A DNA stretch of 63,846 nucleotides from Candidatus Bathyarchaeota archaeon (GCA_026014805.1 JAOZHR010000008.1:1-63846); one strand, 5' to 3'; positions 17,919 through 26,553 are shown, counted from the first letter of the stretch. Translations and numbers: made by a program. The notes: generated from the letters alone by a model not told the origin.

Positions 17919-18125
17919 TCCTCACTGAATCAGAAGCAATGTTGTCTAACAAATTATTGACAGCCTCGTCAAAGTGACCTTAGGTGTTCTTCTGCGTTTC
18001 ACTAGCTCAACTAGATACTGCTCTAATCGTTTGTAAGTATTGATTTTTAAGACAATTGTTCGATTTCTGACGCTTCGGCCTCTTTTTCTCAAAGTCTTTA
18101 CACCGAATGTATTCAATATATTAAA

Positions 18126-19301
18126 TCACAAAATTTTTCTTAAGACTCGCCTTACGTAGTCTTCCTTAAGGCTTGGATCTAATTCCATGATGCTTTTTAC
18201 TATGGTGTTTTCTTTTTGTCTTAGCCACTCTGATGTTATTCTTTTCGCATGTTCAAACTCTCCCTCCTCATCTAACTTTCCAGAAATCACGTTGCCTTTT
18301 GAAAGTAACAGTAGCGTGCTGATCTTCTCCTTAAGGTCATCTACTAGCAGTTTGAAAAGCATCTTTCGTTCTATTCCTTTAATCTTCCAAAAAGCGTTAT
18401 AGACTCTTAATTCACGTCCATTCATAAGTACGCACCAGCTTACGCCTTCAGCGTTAGCATATCTCAATGGTTGTTCTGCCAAATGATTGCGTAAAGGCGT
18501 ACCTACGGATTTGGCCTCAATAAACAGCACAGGCCTACTGTTAATTTTTAAAGCAATGTCCACATACTCAGTCTTTTCACCTATACGAATCGCATATTCC
18601 CTCTGGACCTCATCTGGATCTCGTATGTTCCATCCTAAAGCTTCAAGAAGCGGCTCTATCATTGTAGAAATCGTATTTGACTCATCCATAGTAGGGTGTC
18701 TTTCAATTATTCCCTTCGCGTGCTTAACAAAATCATCTATCGGCGTTGGCGGATGGGGAATAGGTGGTCGTCCCTTCTTTTCCTCTGCAGTCACTAAATC
18801 CTTGTCCGTCAGACGGTATTTTTTATACTCTTTATCGACAAACCCCAGGCTTATTAACCAATTTAATCTATACATTGTTTGAGTAGTTGTTGCCCAATCA
18901 AGATTGCATCTCTTCAAAAGCCCCTCATGAATTTCTGTCAAGCTAAGCGGTTGACTTTCAGCCAGCATCTGGAGAACTTCCGCAAAACCCAAAACTCGCT
19001 TCTTTAAAACTCCAAGGACTAGACGGTTTTCACTTGTCCTCAAAAACTCCTCTGCCGTAGGAGTGAGCTTAACTCGACCACCGACTTCTTGCATAAAACC
19101 TAAGCATTTACTAACAACTCTGAGCATGCCATAAGGAACGGTCTTGCTTGAGACTTTGTACTCGCTCCTTAGCCACGAAACAAGCTGGACCATTGTTGGA
19201 TTTTCTTGGTTAATCCTCTCTAAGATTTTCCTAAGGGTTAGAACATAGTTTCTCATGCCACCGTATAAAGGCCAGATGCCCTTAAACTTCTTCATAGACA
19301 A
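18126..19301 (-). CDS. Winged-helix / HsdR_N-like nuclease fusion protein
   Basis: 391 residues in three parts. Two winged-helix-like domains (about 10-90 and 95-170) resemble those of archaeal plasmid regulators. A Pro-rich linker (178-188) follows. The C-terminal part is a PD-(D/E)XK nuclease of type I restriction R-subunit N-terminal type, with D248 in EYVDIALKI and E262-A-K264 in FIEAKSVG. No helicase is attached. It may be a stand-alone restriction nuclease or a DNA-end processing protein. It lies upstream of the McrBC operon on the same strand but is separated by 207 bases, so membership is uncertain. Confidence 0.7.
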   Translation of the reverse strand: MSMKKFKGIWPLYGGMRNYVLTLRKILERINQENPTMVQLVSWLRSEYKVSSKTVPYGMLRVVSKCLGFMQEVGGRVKLTPTAEEFLRTSENRLVLGVLKKRVLGFAEVLQMLAESQPLSLTEIHEGLLKRCNLDWATTTQTMYRLNWLISLGFVDKEYKKYRLTDKDLVTAEEKKGRPPIPHPPTPIDDFVKHAKGIIERHPTMDESNTISTMIEPLLEALGWNIRDPDEVQREYAIRIGEKTEYVDIALKINSRPVLFIEAKSVGTPLRNHLAEQPLRYANAEGVSWCVLMNGRELRVYNAFWKIKGIERKMLFKLLVDDLKEKISTLLLLSKGNVISGKLDEEGEFEHAKRITSEWLRQKENTIVKSIMELDPSLKEDYVRRVLRKIL

Positions 19302-19815
19302 ACCAAATGCCTCGTCTTGGATTATTATGACCTTTCTATTGTCAATACTGTATATGTACTGTATAATAATTTTAAGGAACTTGGCTGAAGGTAGAACCTG
19401 CTCAGATGTAAGTATAACTTAGATTTAAACGAGTCATAAAAAAGAAGTCTATCTATAAACTAAATGTGTTCTAAGGATTGTATTCTTCTCCATAGCTCGT
19501 ACAGATCATTACTATGTCGTAAATGTCTATGATTCCATAGGGTTCAGCTATGTCACAGTGAGGATTCCAGCTAGGATCTATTGGTGTTGAACCATACGCA
19601 TTGCAGGCTAACACAACATCGTAAATGTCTACTTTCTTCAACTTTTCTCCCTAGATGAAATGCACATTGGAAACTATTAGCATTTCTGGAACAATCTTCT
19701 ACTCGAATCTCACATTGTTTTTCATAGAATATAACGGCTAGATTCGAGAGCAATCTACAATATAGAAGAAGAGGACGAGTTCATTTGCTGAATATAACAA
19801 CCATGGAAAATTCAT
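19302..19815. other. Intergenic stretch with dockerin-domain relic
   Basis: Apart from the relic at 19471-19650 nothing coding is seen. AT-rich sequence around 19340-19370 (TATATGTACTGTATAATAAT) is a likely promoter for the HsdR_N-like gene reading leftwards. Confidence 0.5.
19471..19650 (-). pseudogene. Remnant of a dockerin-like (EF-hand type) protein C-terminus
   Basis: On the minus strand an open frame without a start codon runs from an in-frame stop at 19651-19653 to a stop at 19471. It encodes KVDIYDVVLACNAYGSTP, then DPSWNPHCDIAEPYG, then IIDIYDIVMICTSYGEEYNP. The two DIYD(V/I)V repeats with AYGS spacing are the calcium-binding dockerin-like repeats found at the C-terminus of many secreted Bathyarchaeial proteins. 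The rest of the protein is missing, so this is the tail of a lost secreted protein. Confidence 0.7.
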
Positions 19816-20646
19816 TCAAAGCTTTATGAAAAGGCCCGCTTGCCTTAGTTTTTTTACTTCTTCATCACAGTCTTTATGCTGAATGTGTTTTGACACTTTT
19901 TCACTTTCTGATTTAAGTAAGTTGACCAGTTCAAAAAACTCGCAAAAAGATGTAAAACTATAGATTAAACAAGAATTTTCATAGTCTTTATGCCTTACAG
20001 CATTCTGTGAATGCATAATGGTAGCTCTTAAATTATCGTTAATAGCATCTGGTACTCTGTATATTTTTTTGAAGTTCAACAGACCTATAAGATCCTTTAA
20101 ATAAAACGTTTGAAAGGGTTCCAATTCTTTCCTTTTAGCTTGATTTTCTGCCTTTTTGAAATTTTTCGCTTTGTCCAAATAATACCGATCATCTTTATGC
20201 TTCAAGAAGAAATCCAACATGTCATCATTGTTCAAGCCATTAGAAACGAGTAGTTTTCTCAATTTTCTTTCAAACTCCAATAACAAAGCGTATCCGTATA
20301 CAGAAACTAGGTTCCTATTATAGTCGCAAAAGTGAACTACGCCTGCAATACCAGTTTTACGATGCACAAAAAGGACTTGGTGTTCGCGAAACTTTTCTAC
20401 AACTGAAGATTGAAAAACATAGTCTTTTACGTCTACTTTCTGGCTTTCCGTGATCATCTCCTTCTTGAATGTATCGTCTAATAGCTTATAACAGAAGCTC
20501 GGATCTTTTTTACAAGGAAGATATGTTATGTTTCTTTTCTTGCAGAACTTCTTGCAGTCTTCATTGAAATCGTCATCATAAAACAAAACTTCAAATGTCA
20601 TGATTTTCTCAAAACATAAGCTTGCTTCGATTTCTGATAAGTTCAT
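19816..20646 (-). CDS. CBS-like / HEPN-like protein
   Basis: 276 residues. The first 110 residues end in VLFVHRKTGIAGVVHFCDY, which matches the last strand-helix unit of a CBS domain. The second half is helical and has LRATIMHSQNAV, an R207-x4-H212 arrangement like the catalytic Rx4-6H of HEPN ribonucleases, in a setting SCLIYSFTSFCEFF. HEPN proteins are frequent in defence and toxin systems. The fold of the N-terminal part and the nuclease activity are inference. It stands alone, convergent with nothing, next to the HEAT/BglII-like pair. Confidence 0.45.
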   Translation of the reverse strand: MNLSEIEASLCFEKIMTFEVLFYDDDFNEDCKKFCKKRNITYLPCKKDPSFCYKLLDDTFKKEMITESQKVDVKDYVFQSSVVEKFREHQVLFVHRKTGIAGVVHFCDYNRNLVSVYGYALLLEFERKLRKLLVSNGLNNDDMLDFFLKHKDDRYYLDKAKNFKKAENQAKRKELEPFQTFYLKDLIGLLNFKKIYRVPDAINDNLRATIMHSQNAVRHKDYENSCLIYSFTSFCEFFELVNLLKSESEKVSKHIQHKDCDEEVKKLRQAGLFIKL

Positions 20647-20764
20647 TTCATCGCATTCCTATATCTGAAACAATTTTTAATTGAATTTTAACCTATAAAA
20701 TAAGTTTTATGAATTGCTAGTAAGGCAAACTTTCTAAGTTTCTACTTCCTATTCTATTAAAAAG

Positions 20765-20773
20765 GTTATAAAC
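20765..20773 (+). promoter_or_regulatory. TATA box of the HEAT/BglII-like operon
   Basis: GTTATAAAC lies 55 bases before the start codon at 20828. A Shine-Dalgarno sequence (AAGGAG) lies between, so the transcript has a short leader. Confidence 0.4.
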
Positions 20774-20827
20774 TTCCTTTGAATCATCTCTAAATTGACA
20801 CCAGTACGATAAGGAGATTCAGAAGGT

Positions 20828-22492
20828 ATGTCTAACAATCCTTTTTCAGAACTTACAGAGAGGGAGTTGCATGGATTGTTAACACATATTCTCTCGGGAT
20901 CTTCCAAGGATCACAAATTTAGAAGAATAAAGTGTCTGGAAGAACTGCTGAGGAGAATTATGTCTGATTCTATTCAAAACGTAAATGGTTTTGTGAATGT
21001 ATTATTAGAAATGGCTAAGAATCAAGGTGATGCTAAGCCAGAATCTTCACTTATTGTTGATTCTCTTTCGCTCTTCATTAAGAAAAACGATGATGTACTT
21101 AAGAGAGTTCTAGATGGATTAAAAGGACAGGAAGGTCAACTTTTCATTGTTTTCTCGAAGTTAACATTAGAGCTAAACAATAAGAATAAAAGACGATCGA
21201 TTCAACCACTTCTTCATTTTATAGTTACTAGAGAAGCAGTTAACAGCATTGGAGTGGAGGAGGTCTATGATTGCTTGCTAACCCTTAACAATCAAAGACT
21301 TAGCACGGAAATTATTAAAGAGACTTCACAATTCTTGAATGCACTTGAACCTTGTGCTATAGTATTCTCTGTAAAACTATGTTCAGAATTTGCTGATCAA
21401 CGTCTTCTACCTCAAATGCTAAAAGTACTTGATAAATCTATGAAAGGTTATTATGATGCTCATCATATTGAAATTGAGAGAAGATTATGTAGATATTTTG
21501 GAAGGATAAGAGATCGAAATAGCTTTCCTCATTTAATGAAGCTACTCAAACTCAGATATCAAGAAAATCCCAATGATAAGAGCGATGCCTTGAGCGAGAT
21601 TCTCAATTCTCATCCCTATTTAATGGATGATTTGTTGGACATGCTTTATGACGCTCGACAGAATAAGGAATTGGTCAATGTCATTTTACGGACATTTGAA
21701 AAGATGGAAAAACCTCCAAGCGCAATGACACTCTTGTCGAAGATTCATATCAAATATTGGTGGGAAAGTCCCGCTAGATTCTATGTAAAAAACATTCTAG
21801 TTAAAGGAGGAGAATCATCAAAACCTGCTTTATTTGACATGTTGCGAGATGATGAGAAGCATAATTATGCTTTGGAATGTTTGAAAGAGATTGGGGTTTC
21901 AACTGAAGAACTCTCTCAGGTTTTCCCAAAACCACCTATGGTACAAATCTATAATTTCTTATACTCGCAAGCACGAGGTAGGAAAATGCATGAAGATTTG
22001 AATACACTATGGATGGAAAAGGAGAAACTAAGAGAAAATATCCTAGGAACTACTGATAAATTGGAACACTTAGTGTTACATCTCCTTTGTAGCTTCAATT
22101 TTGTAACGTTGAATGTTGCGCCTTTGAAACTGGAAAGTGTTGATATCGTTGGCTTCTATCCCGAGACTCTTGATCTCCTTATCATAAGCTGTACAACAGG
22201 AGTTTTGAAGGACGACCTAGCAAAACTAGATGCGATGGTCAACGAAATGGAAAGTGAAATGCCAGATCTTTTTGACAGGTGTACATTGACCCCAGTTGCT
22301 GTATGTTCAAAAGACGTCGCCATAGCTCCATCAGATTTAAAATATTCTAGGGAACAAGGAATTGCTATTCTGCAAGGTTATGACATTGATAAGTTGTTAG
22401 AAATGTTGAACACTAACAGGAAACCGAGACAGGTACTAAGATACATTGAGGAATGTAAATGGAAATATGTAGATACTTCGGGAGATTATTAG
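20828..22492 (+). CDS. HEAT-like solenoid protein with C-terminal nuclease-like domain
   Basis: 554 residues. About residues 10-400 are a series of paired helices with Leu/Ile spacing of HEAT or ARM type. The last 150 residues look like a PD-(D/E)XK domain: a helix with EHLVLHLLCSFNFV, a strand VDIVGFYPETLDLLIIS, and SCTTG in the place of the catalytic strand. The usual E-x-K is replaced, so activity is doubtful or relies on a variant site. The following BglII-like gene starts one base after its stop. I infer a two-protein module in which the solenoid recognises DNA or another signal and the BglII-like protein cuts. Confidence 0.6.
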   Translation: MSNNPFSELTERELHGLLTHILSGSSKDHKFRRIKCLEELLRRIMSDSIQNVNGFVNVLLEMAKNQGDAKPESSLIVDSLSLFIKKNDDVLKRVLDGLKGQEGQLFIVFSKLTLELNNKNKRRSIQPLLHFIVTREAVNSIGVEEVYDCLLTLNNQRLSTEIIKETSQFLNALEPCAIVFSVKLCSEFADQRLLPQMLKVLDKSMKGYYDAHHIEIERRLCRYFGRIRDRNSFPHLMKLLKLRYQENPNDKSDALSEILNSHPYLMDDLLDMLYDARQNKELVNVILRTFEKMEKPPSAMTLLSKIHIKYWWESPARFYVKNILVKGGESSKPALFDMLRDDEKHNYALECLKEIGVSTEELSQVFPKPPMVQIYNFLYSQARGRKMHEDLNTLWMEKEKLRENILGTTDKLEHLVLHLLCSFNFVTLNVAPLKLESVDIVGFYPETLDLLIISCTTGVLKDDLAKLDAMVNEMESEMPDLFDRCTLTPVAVCSKDVAIAPSDLKYSREQGIAILQGYDIDKLLEMLNTNRKPRQVLRYIEECKWKYVDTSGDY

Positions 22493-22493
22493 T

Positions 22494-22988
22494 GTGAGGT
22501 TCCAAACATTCTCTTACAGGTTCGCTGAACAAGTACTGAACAGTAAATTAAGAACCAAGAAGGAAATTGAGAATATTATAGGGTCTATAAGATCTAGAGG
22601 TTATTCCAGACCAGGACTGAATGAGGTTTTTAGGACAAAGTTTCTAGAGAGAAATTGGAAGGAGCAACCTCAAGTATTCGAAAAAATCACCGACATCGCT
22701 GCCAAGATAGACTACTTGAAAGACCGAGTAGGTGTTGAAGTTGCATTCTCACATTCTTCCTTTATAGGCATAGACCTTTTGAAGTTTCAAGCGCTCTCCT
22801 ACTCTAACCTTGACAAGATCGATGTTGGTGTCTATATTACTGTAACCAGAGACCAGAGAAGAAAATTTGAGCAAGAATACAACAAGAAATGGCAAGGTAG
22901 CTTAACCTTCGAGAAAGTGTGCAAGTATCTGCCTCATTTTAGAAGTGCAATACAAGTTCCAGTGTTTGTATTTGGAATAGAAGAATGA
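22494..22988 (+). CDS. BglII-like restriction endonuclease, copy 2
   Basis: Paralogue of the protein at 1711-2223; shared stretches include FSYRFAEQVLNSKL, FIGIDLLKFQ and KYLPHF-SAIQ. Active-site residues are D73 and E82 (VGVEVAFSH), nine apart as in BglII, while the third position is Ala84 instead of Gln. 164 residues. The GTG start follows the HEAT protein stop by one base, so expression is coupled. No methyltransferase is nearby. Cleavage specificity cannot be read from sequence, and protection of the host DNA is unexplained unless the partner restrains it. Confidence 0.75.
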   Translation: MRFQTFSYRFAEQVLNSKLRTKKEIENIIGSIRSRGYSRPGLNEVFRTKFLERNWKEQPQVFEKITDIAAKIDYLKDRVGVEVAFSHSSFIGIDLLKFQALSYSNLDKIDVGVYITVTRDQRRKFEQEYNKKWQGSLTFEKVCKYLPHFRSAIQVPVFVFGIEE

Positions 22989-23004
22989 TGCGCGCCATTT
23001 TTCC

Positions 23005-23220
23005 TCATGTATTTGAAGTCTGCCAAACATTTCTAGGTTGTATTGAAGTGTTGATACTCCAACTGCAATTAGGGCAAATTAAGTTTACATACCAATCTCC
23101 TACTTCAAAGGTTGCGTCATCTCTAGGCTTCCATCCTTTTGCAGGAACGTGTTCATAGTAAACCTTTTTATGACATCTCGGACACTTTTTATAACTTAAA
23201 GTCTCGTTTACTTTAGGCAT
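23005..23220 (-). CDS. Small zinc-ribbon protein
   Basis: 71 residues with two cysteine pairs, CPRCHKK near residue 13 and CPNCSWS near residue 49, which together form a zinc ribbon. The intervening loop is aromatic and charged. The ATG is preceded by a good Shine-Dalgarno sequence (AAGGAGGTG). It is convergent with the BglII-like gene. Could be a transcription-associated or accessory protein; nothing more specific is visible. Confidence 0.6.
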   Translation of the reverse strand: MPKVNETLSYKKCPRCHKKVYYEHVPAKGWKPRDDATFEVGDWYVNLICPNCSWSINTSIQPRNVWQTSNT

Positions 23221-23348
23221 TATTTCACCTCCTTAGAGAGACTCGCATTCACGCTTTTTCGCTTCAATGCTGACACTCTTCTTAAGTGTTTTTTCACAGA
23301 TTATTAATATTTCACTTTTAAAGCATGCGCTCGCCACTTCTCCATAAT

Positions 23349-24083
23349 TTACTTTATGATTTTTGAAATGTATCCAATGAAAGCGACTGCAGGAAATATC
23401 TCAAAGGAGTTCAGAGATTCAATTCCAATGGGTTCAATAAGCTCTCTATCAAGGACCCAAAGCCCGTGGAAATCCGGTTCATATTTGAAATGAGCATTCT
23501 CAATCAACTCTTTAAACAATCTTTTGAAGTCGTATTTATCGAGATCATCCTCCAAATTGGCTTCGTTTTTTTGTCTTCTATAGAACGTGATGACTTCTAA
23601 AGCAATTTTACGCAATCCATCTCCAAATTTTAGTTTACGGCATTGCTCCATCCTGACATTCTGAAGTTGTTTCCAAGCATCTGCTAACTTTTTTGCTATG
23701 CGCTTACTAGGACTATGGGCTCTACTGAATGCGAAATAAGCGTGCTTCAATTCCATGATAAAGGAATAGTTCCTGTAAGATATCCAGTAGTCAGCGCTTC
23801 CGCGATATTCAATTTCGCCAGCAGGCTTTCTGTCTATTGGATGCTCCATTAGAAAAACTGATTTGGGCATTTGTGCTATAGATGGGCAAATAATGGAATG
23901 TAGCTGCCTTTCCCTATAGTAGAAAGCATATTCCCCTGTTTCATTGTAATATTTGGCTGACCTTAAAACAAACTGTTTTAGTAAGTCTCTGAGGAAGGCC
24001 TTCGCAGTTCTTGATCCAAGTCCTCTAACATCAAAGAATTCAATGCCTAAGTCACCAAAATCTTCTATTGTTTCATAATGCAT
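23349..24083 (-). CDS. PD-(D/E)XK nuclease-like protein A
   Basis: 244 residues. The central segment RGSADYWISYRNYSFIMELK has D98 and E111-L-K113, the D-(x)n-ExK pattern of the restriction-endonuclease fold. The following helix is rich in Ala, Lys and Arg (FSRAHSPSKRIAKK), as often seen after the catalytic strand. The C-terminus is hydrophobic. It lies 14 bases after nuclease-like protein B (24098-24616) on the same strand, so the two form an operon. I do not recognise the family; defence is the likely role given the neighbourhood. Confidence 0.55.
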   Translation of the reverse strand: MHYETIEDFGDLGIEFFDVRGLGSRTAKAFLRDLLKQFVLRSAKYYNETGEYAFYYRERQLHSIICPSIAQMPKSVFLMEHPIDRKPAGEIEYRGSADYWISYRNYSFIMELKHAYFAFSRAHSPSKRIAKKLADAWKQLQNVRMEQCRKLKFGDGLRKIALEVITFYRRQKNEANLEDDLDKYDFKRLFKELIENAHFKYEPDFHGLWVLDRELIEPIGIESLNSFEIFPAVAFIGYISKIIK

Positions 24084-24097
24084 TGCTTAAACTCTCT

Positions 24098-24616
24098 CTA
24101 GCATTTCTCATAATCATGCTTCACATGCAACAAGTAACTAAGTTTCTTTGGTCCATCTAGCTTCACATAGATTGGTTTCCATGTCTTATGTGCGATTCTC
24201 CTTCTATGTCGCCCATCCTCATCTATCATTACAAAATGAGCGCACTTTCCTCTACCTGCATACTTAGCAACCTTTTTTAGGTCACTTTCAACGCTTCCAG
24301 CTCCTTCTGCTTCTCTATTTGTGCTGAATACTACAGGTTTGCTTACTCCAGGATAGTCAGGTTCAAGTTTGAGTTCAACAAGTATTTCATCGTTTCCTAG
24401 AACTAAATCTACTTTTTCTCTTTGAAAGACTGATTTCTCCGCATATAATTTTAAAGGAAGAGGAAAACCTCTTTCTTCCATCAGTTTTCGACATTCGTAG
24501 AACAAATGACCCTGTAAATCTCTCTCAGAGTAGAATTGAATCTTACTGTGCGAATAAGCCTCCAGAACATTGTTGAGAGCATCATCAAACAACTCATCAT
24601 AATCCATAAGCAACAC
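24098..24616 (-). CDS. PD-(D/E)XK nuclease-like protein B
   Basis: 172 residues. The nuclease core is E31 in a helix ERDLQGHLFYECRK, D70 in KVDLVLG and E81-L-K83 in ILVELKLEP. An arginine-rich segment follows (DEDGRHRRRIAHK), which may contact DNA or RNA. The ATG at 24616 or the ATG three codons later could start it. Protein A follows by 14 bases. The size and motif order resemble stand-alone restriction-type nucleases, without a methyltransferase next to them. Function beyond nuclease-like is not assigned. Confidence 0.6.
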   Translation of the reverse strand: MLLMDYDELFDDALNNVLEAYSHSKIQFYSERDLQGHLFYECRKLMEERGFPLPLKLYAEKSVFQREKVDLVLGNDEILVELKLEPDYPGVSKPVVFSTNREAEGAGSVESDLKKVAKYAGRGKCAHFVMIDEDGRHRRRIAHKTWKPIYVKLDGPKKLSYLLHVKHDYEKC

Positions 24617-24731
24617 TCCTAAATCGTTTCTACTTTTCTATTTCTAATTTAATGCTAAACTTAGAGATTTCTATAAATCTTCCTTAACTTGCGCGCGCTT
24701 TTGATCAGCAAAAATTGAAAACAGTTCTTCG

Positions 24732-25031
24732 TCAGATACTCCATTTCGAATAACCCAATTTGCTATTATTTAGTTCATCTTTTATTTGATTCCACTGAGG
24801 CATGAAGGATGTCATTAACATCTTGAATTTCTCAGGGTGATTCTTTTCGATAAAATGAGTCATCTCATGAACTAACACATACTCTAGGGAGTGAAGCGTT
24901 TTTTTTGCTAGTTCAAGATTAAGCCACACTCTTTGATGTTCTGGGTTGCAGCTTCCCCACTTAGTTTTCATTTTTTTGATTCTGAACAACACTGGGACCC
25001 TCTGTTCTACATAGGTCAAATCCATATTCAT
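24732..25031 (-). pseudogene. C-terminal fragment of YgjP/DUF45-type metallopeptidase
   Basis: About 99 residues containing the second half of the SprT/YgjP-type (DUF45) metallopeptidase: KMKTKWGSCN, then a helix with VLVHEMTHFIEKNHPEKF, in which HEMTH binds zinc and H in NHPEKF is the third ligand. Family members are more than 200 residues long, so the N-terminal half is missing. The reading frame overlaps the end of the next gene upstream, as if a deletion had joined the two. It may still be expressed, but is more likely a broken gene. Confidence 0.65.
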
Positions 25032-25383
25032 AACCGTCTACAGTCACCACACCGATTGCATAGTGGTTGTTATATGTAAAACAACCCATTCCGCCAAGCT
25101 GGTCAAGTGGAACTACCGACCTTGAATAATCCTCTTGCTGTATGAAAATCAAGTTGATGTTGGTGAACACTAACAACCCTTTTTTAAGCGTTGTCGTTTT
25201 ACTTGAATCAATGGAGCCGTTTATGAACCCCTGAAAAAGATATTTCAGTTGACTTCCATCACCACGTCCAATTACGACCTTCTCAATGAGGTATTCCAGT
25301 TCTTTCTTTTCTCCTTCAAGTAATCCAAGATTGTCCATGGAAGCTCTATATTCAGTATCTTTCAGTCCTTTCATTAATGTCAC
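24961..25383 (-). CDS. PH-like domain protein, 3' end altered by a fusion
   Basis: 140 residues. Residues about 55-120 (LKKGLLVFTNINLIFIQQ, then SRSVVPLDQLGGM) resemble small bacterial/archaeal PH-like domains that turn over a beta sheet. Before it is a helical segment. The last 20 residues (CRTEGPSVVQNQKNEN) are translated from sequence that encodes the metallopeptidase fragment in another frame, so the natural end of this protein has been lost or replaced. Function unknown. Confidence 0.4.
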   Translation of the reverse strand: MTLMKGLKDTEYRASMDNLGLLEGEKKELEYLIEKVVIGRGDGSQLKYLFQGFINGSIDSSKTTTLKKGLLVFTNINLIFIQQEDYSRSVVPLDQLGGMGCFTYNNHYAIGVVTVDGYEYGFDLCRTEGPSVVQNQKNEN

Positions 25384-25604
25384 TAAGAAAAGTCACGTTT
25401 AGCAATTAAAAAAAGCTTATGAATTCTCCTTTTAGTTTCTAAGTATGGTTTGGGTTTTGGGGTTGGCTTGGGTTGGGGTTCAAATCCCACTACAAATGCG
25501 CATGTGTGTAAATGTATAGAAAGACTTAAAAAATAGAATAATTAGTATTATTTGTTAAAAGTAGTTCTTCCTTGAGGATTAATATCTAACTTAGGGGATT
25601 TAAT

Positions 25605-26114
25605 ATGACTATTAAGTTGAAGCTGACTTTTAGCGATAAAAAGAGGCCATACCTTTTAGATGTCTCTTCACTTCTATACGACTTCGAGCTACTTCATGAT
25701 CTTGCCTTGATGCTTTATGCAGAGGGTTATTCGAACTATAAATTCTCACGATTCTTCTGGTACAGAAAAGGAAGACCCATCAGACCAAACCACAAAATTC
25801 GTGCAATTAAAATAATCAAAGAATCACCACTCATAATTGTAATTAGTGTTACTGAGATCTTAATTCTTACAGGTGCATTCTGGGCAATGGTTCAAACTAT
25901 AGAGAAAATTAGCAATTGGAAAATCAACAGGCAAAAATTAGAAGCTGAAGCCAAAAAAGTGCAATTAGAAGTTATCGAGAAAAAAATGGAACTTGAAAGG
26001 AAACTTGCGGAAAGACAAGCGTCTTTCATCCATGATGCATTGATTAAAAGACTAGAAGATTGTGAAATAACTCTTGAAGACATTGAAATGCAAATCGAAA
26101 GGAGCGAAGATTAA
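25605..26114 (+). CDS. Single-span membrane protein with coiled coil
   Basis: 169 residues. One membrane segment at about 73-96 (SPLIIVISVTEILILTGAFW) is followed by a long charged coiled coil (about 100-160, rich in Glu, Lys and Leu). The N-terminal 70 residues are a mixed domain with many aromatic residues. No enzyme motif. Such proteins often oligomerise at the membrane; in a defence region it could be an effector that damages the membrane, but this is a guess. Confidence 0.5.
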   Translation: MTIKLKLTFSDKKRPYLLDVSSLLYDFELLHDLALMLYAEGYSNYKFSRFFWYRKGRPIRPNHKIRAIKIIKESPLIIVISVTEILILTGAFWAMVQTIEKISNWKINRQKLEAEAKKVQLEVIEKKMELERKLAERQASFIHDALIKRLEDCEITLEDIEMQIERSED

Positions 26115-26553
26115 TCAGATATTTTCAGATAATTTGATGAGCAAAACACATGGAAAATCTCTCTATCGCTGACAGCCGACCCCAAATATAATGATCTTTT
26201 CTCGCTTTTTAACAGAAAAGCGCAATATGTCCAGAGGATATTTAACCATTTTTCTGGCTTATTTCAAAAAATAAGGATTCTCCAAAGAGATTTACGCATT
26301 TCATTCTAAGACTCTTTTTTCATCAGTTTCTTCCTCTTGTTGTGCCATCCATTATCTTATTCACCTAGTTTTTCTATGTGTTGTCTGTTACTTTTTAATT
26401 TACTTTGTTGCTTTTGACTGGTTGGGTGGTCATGTGAAGAAATGTGGTTGGTTGGGATTTGAACCCTCCCCCACAAGGGAGATATCACCCAATCTCCTCC
26501 CCCTTTTAATGGCTTGTGGAAGAAAATAAGGTAACTCTATGGTTGCCTAAATT
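26115..26553. other. Intergenic stretch with repeat copy
   Basis: No gene is seen. It contains GT-rich sequence (GGTTGGTTGGGATTTGAACC) and a copy of the dispersed repeat at 26477-26510. The 13-base word GGGATTTGAACCC recurs in reverse complement near 25478, so these may be ends of a deleted or moved segment. Confidence 0.4.
26477..26510 (+). repeat. Dispersed palindromic repeat, copy 2
   Basis: GGGAGATATCACCC followed by CTCCTCCCCCTTTT. The left half of the palindrome is intact and the right half has one change. A TTTGAACC word lies about 15 bases before it, as in copy 5 near 43190. Confidence 0.5.

Noticed and set aside
25463-25497. tRNA T-arm-like sequence GGGGTTCAAATCCCAC
   Set aside because: No matching acceptor, D or anticodon arms; the T stem pairs only three bases.
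26450-26475. Minus-strand T-arm-like GGGTTCAAATCCC
   Set aside because: Same reasons; perhaps a tRNA relic but not a gene.
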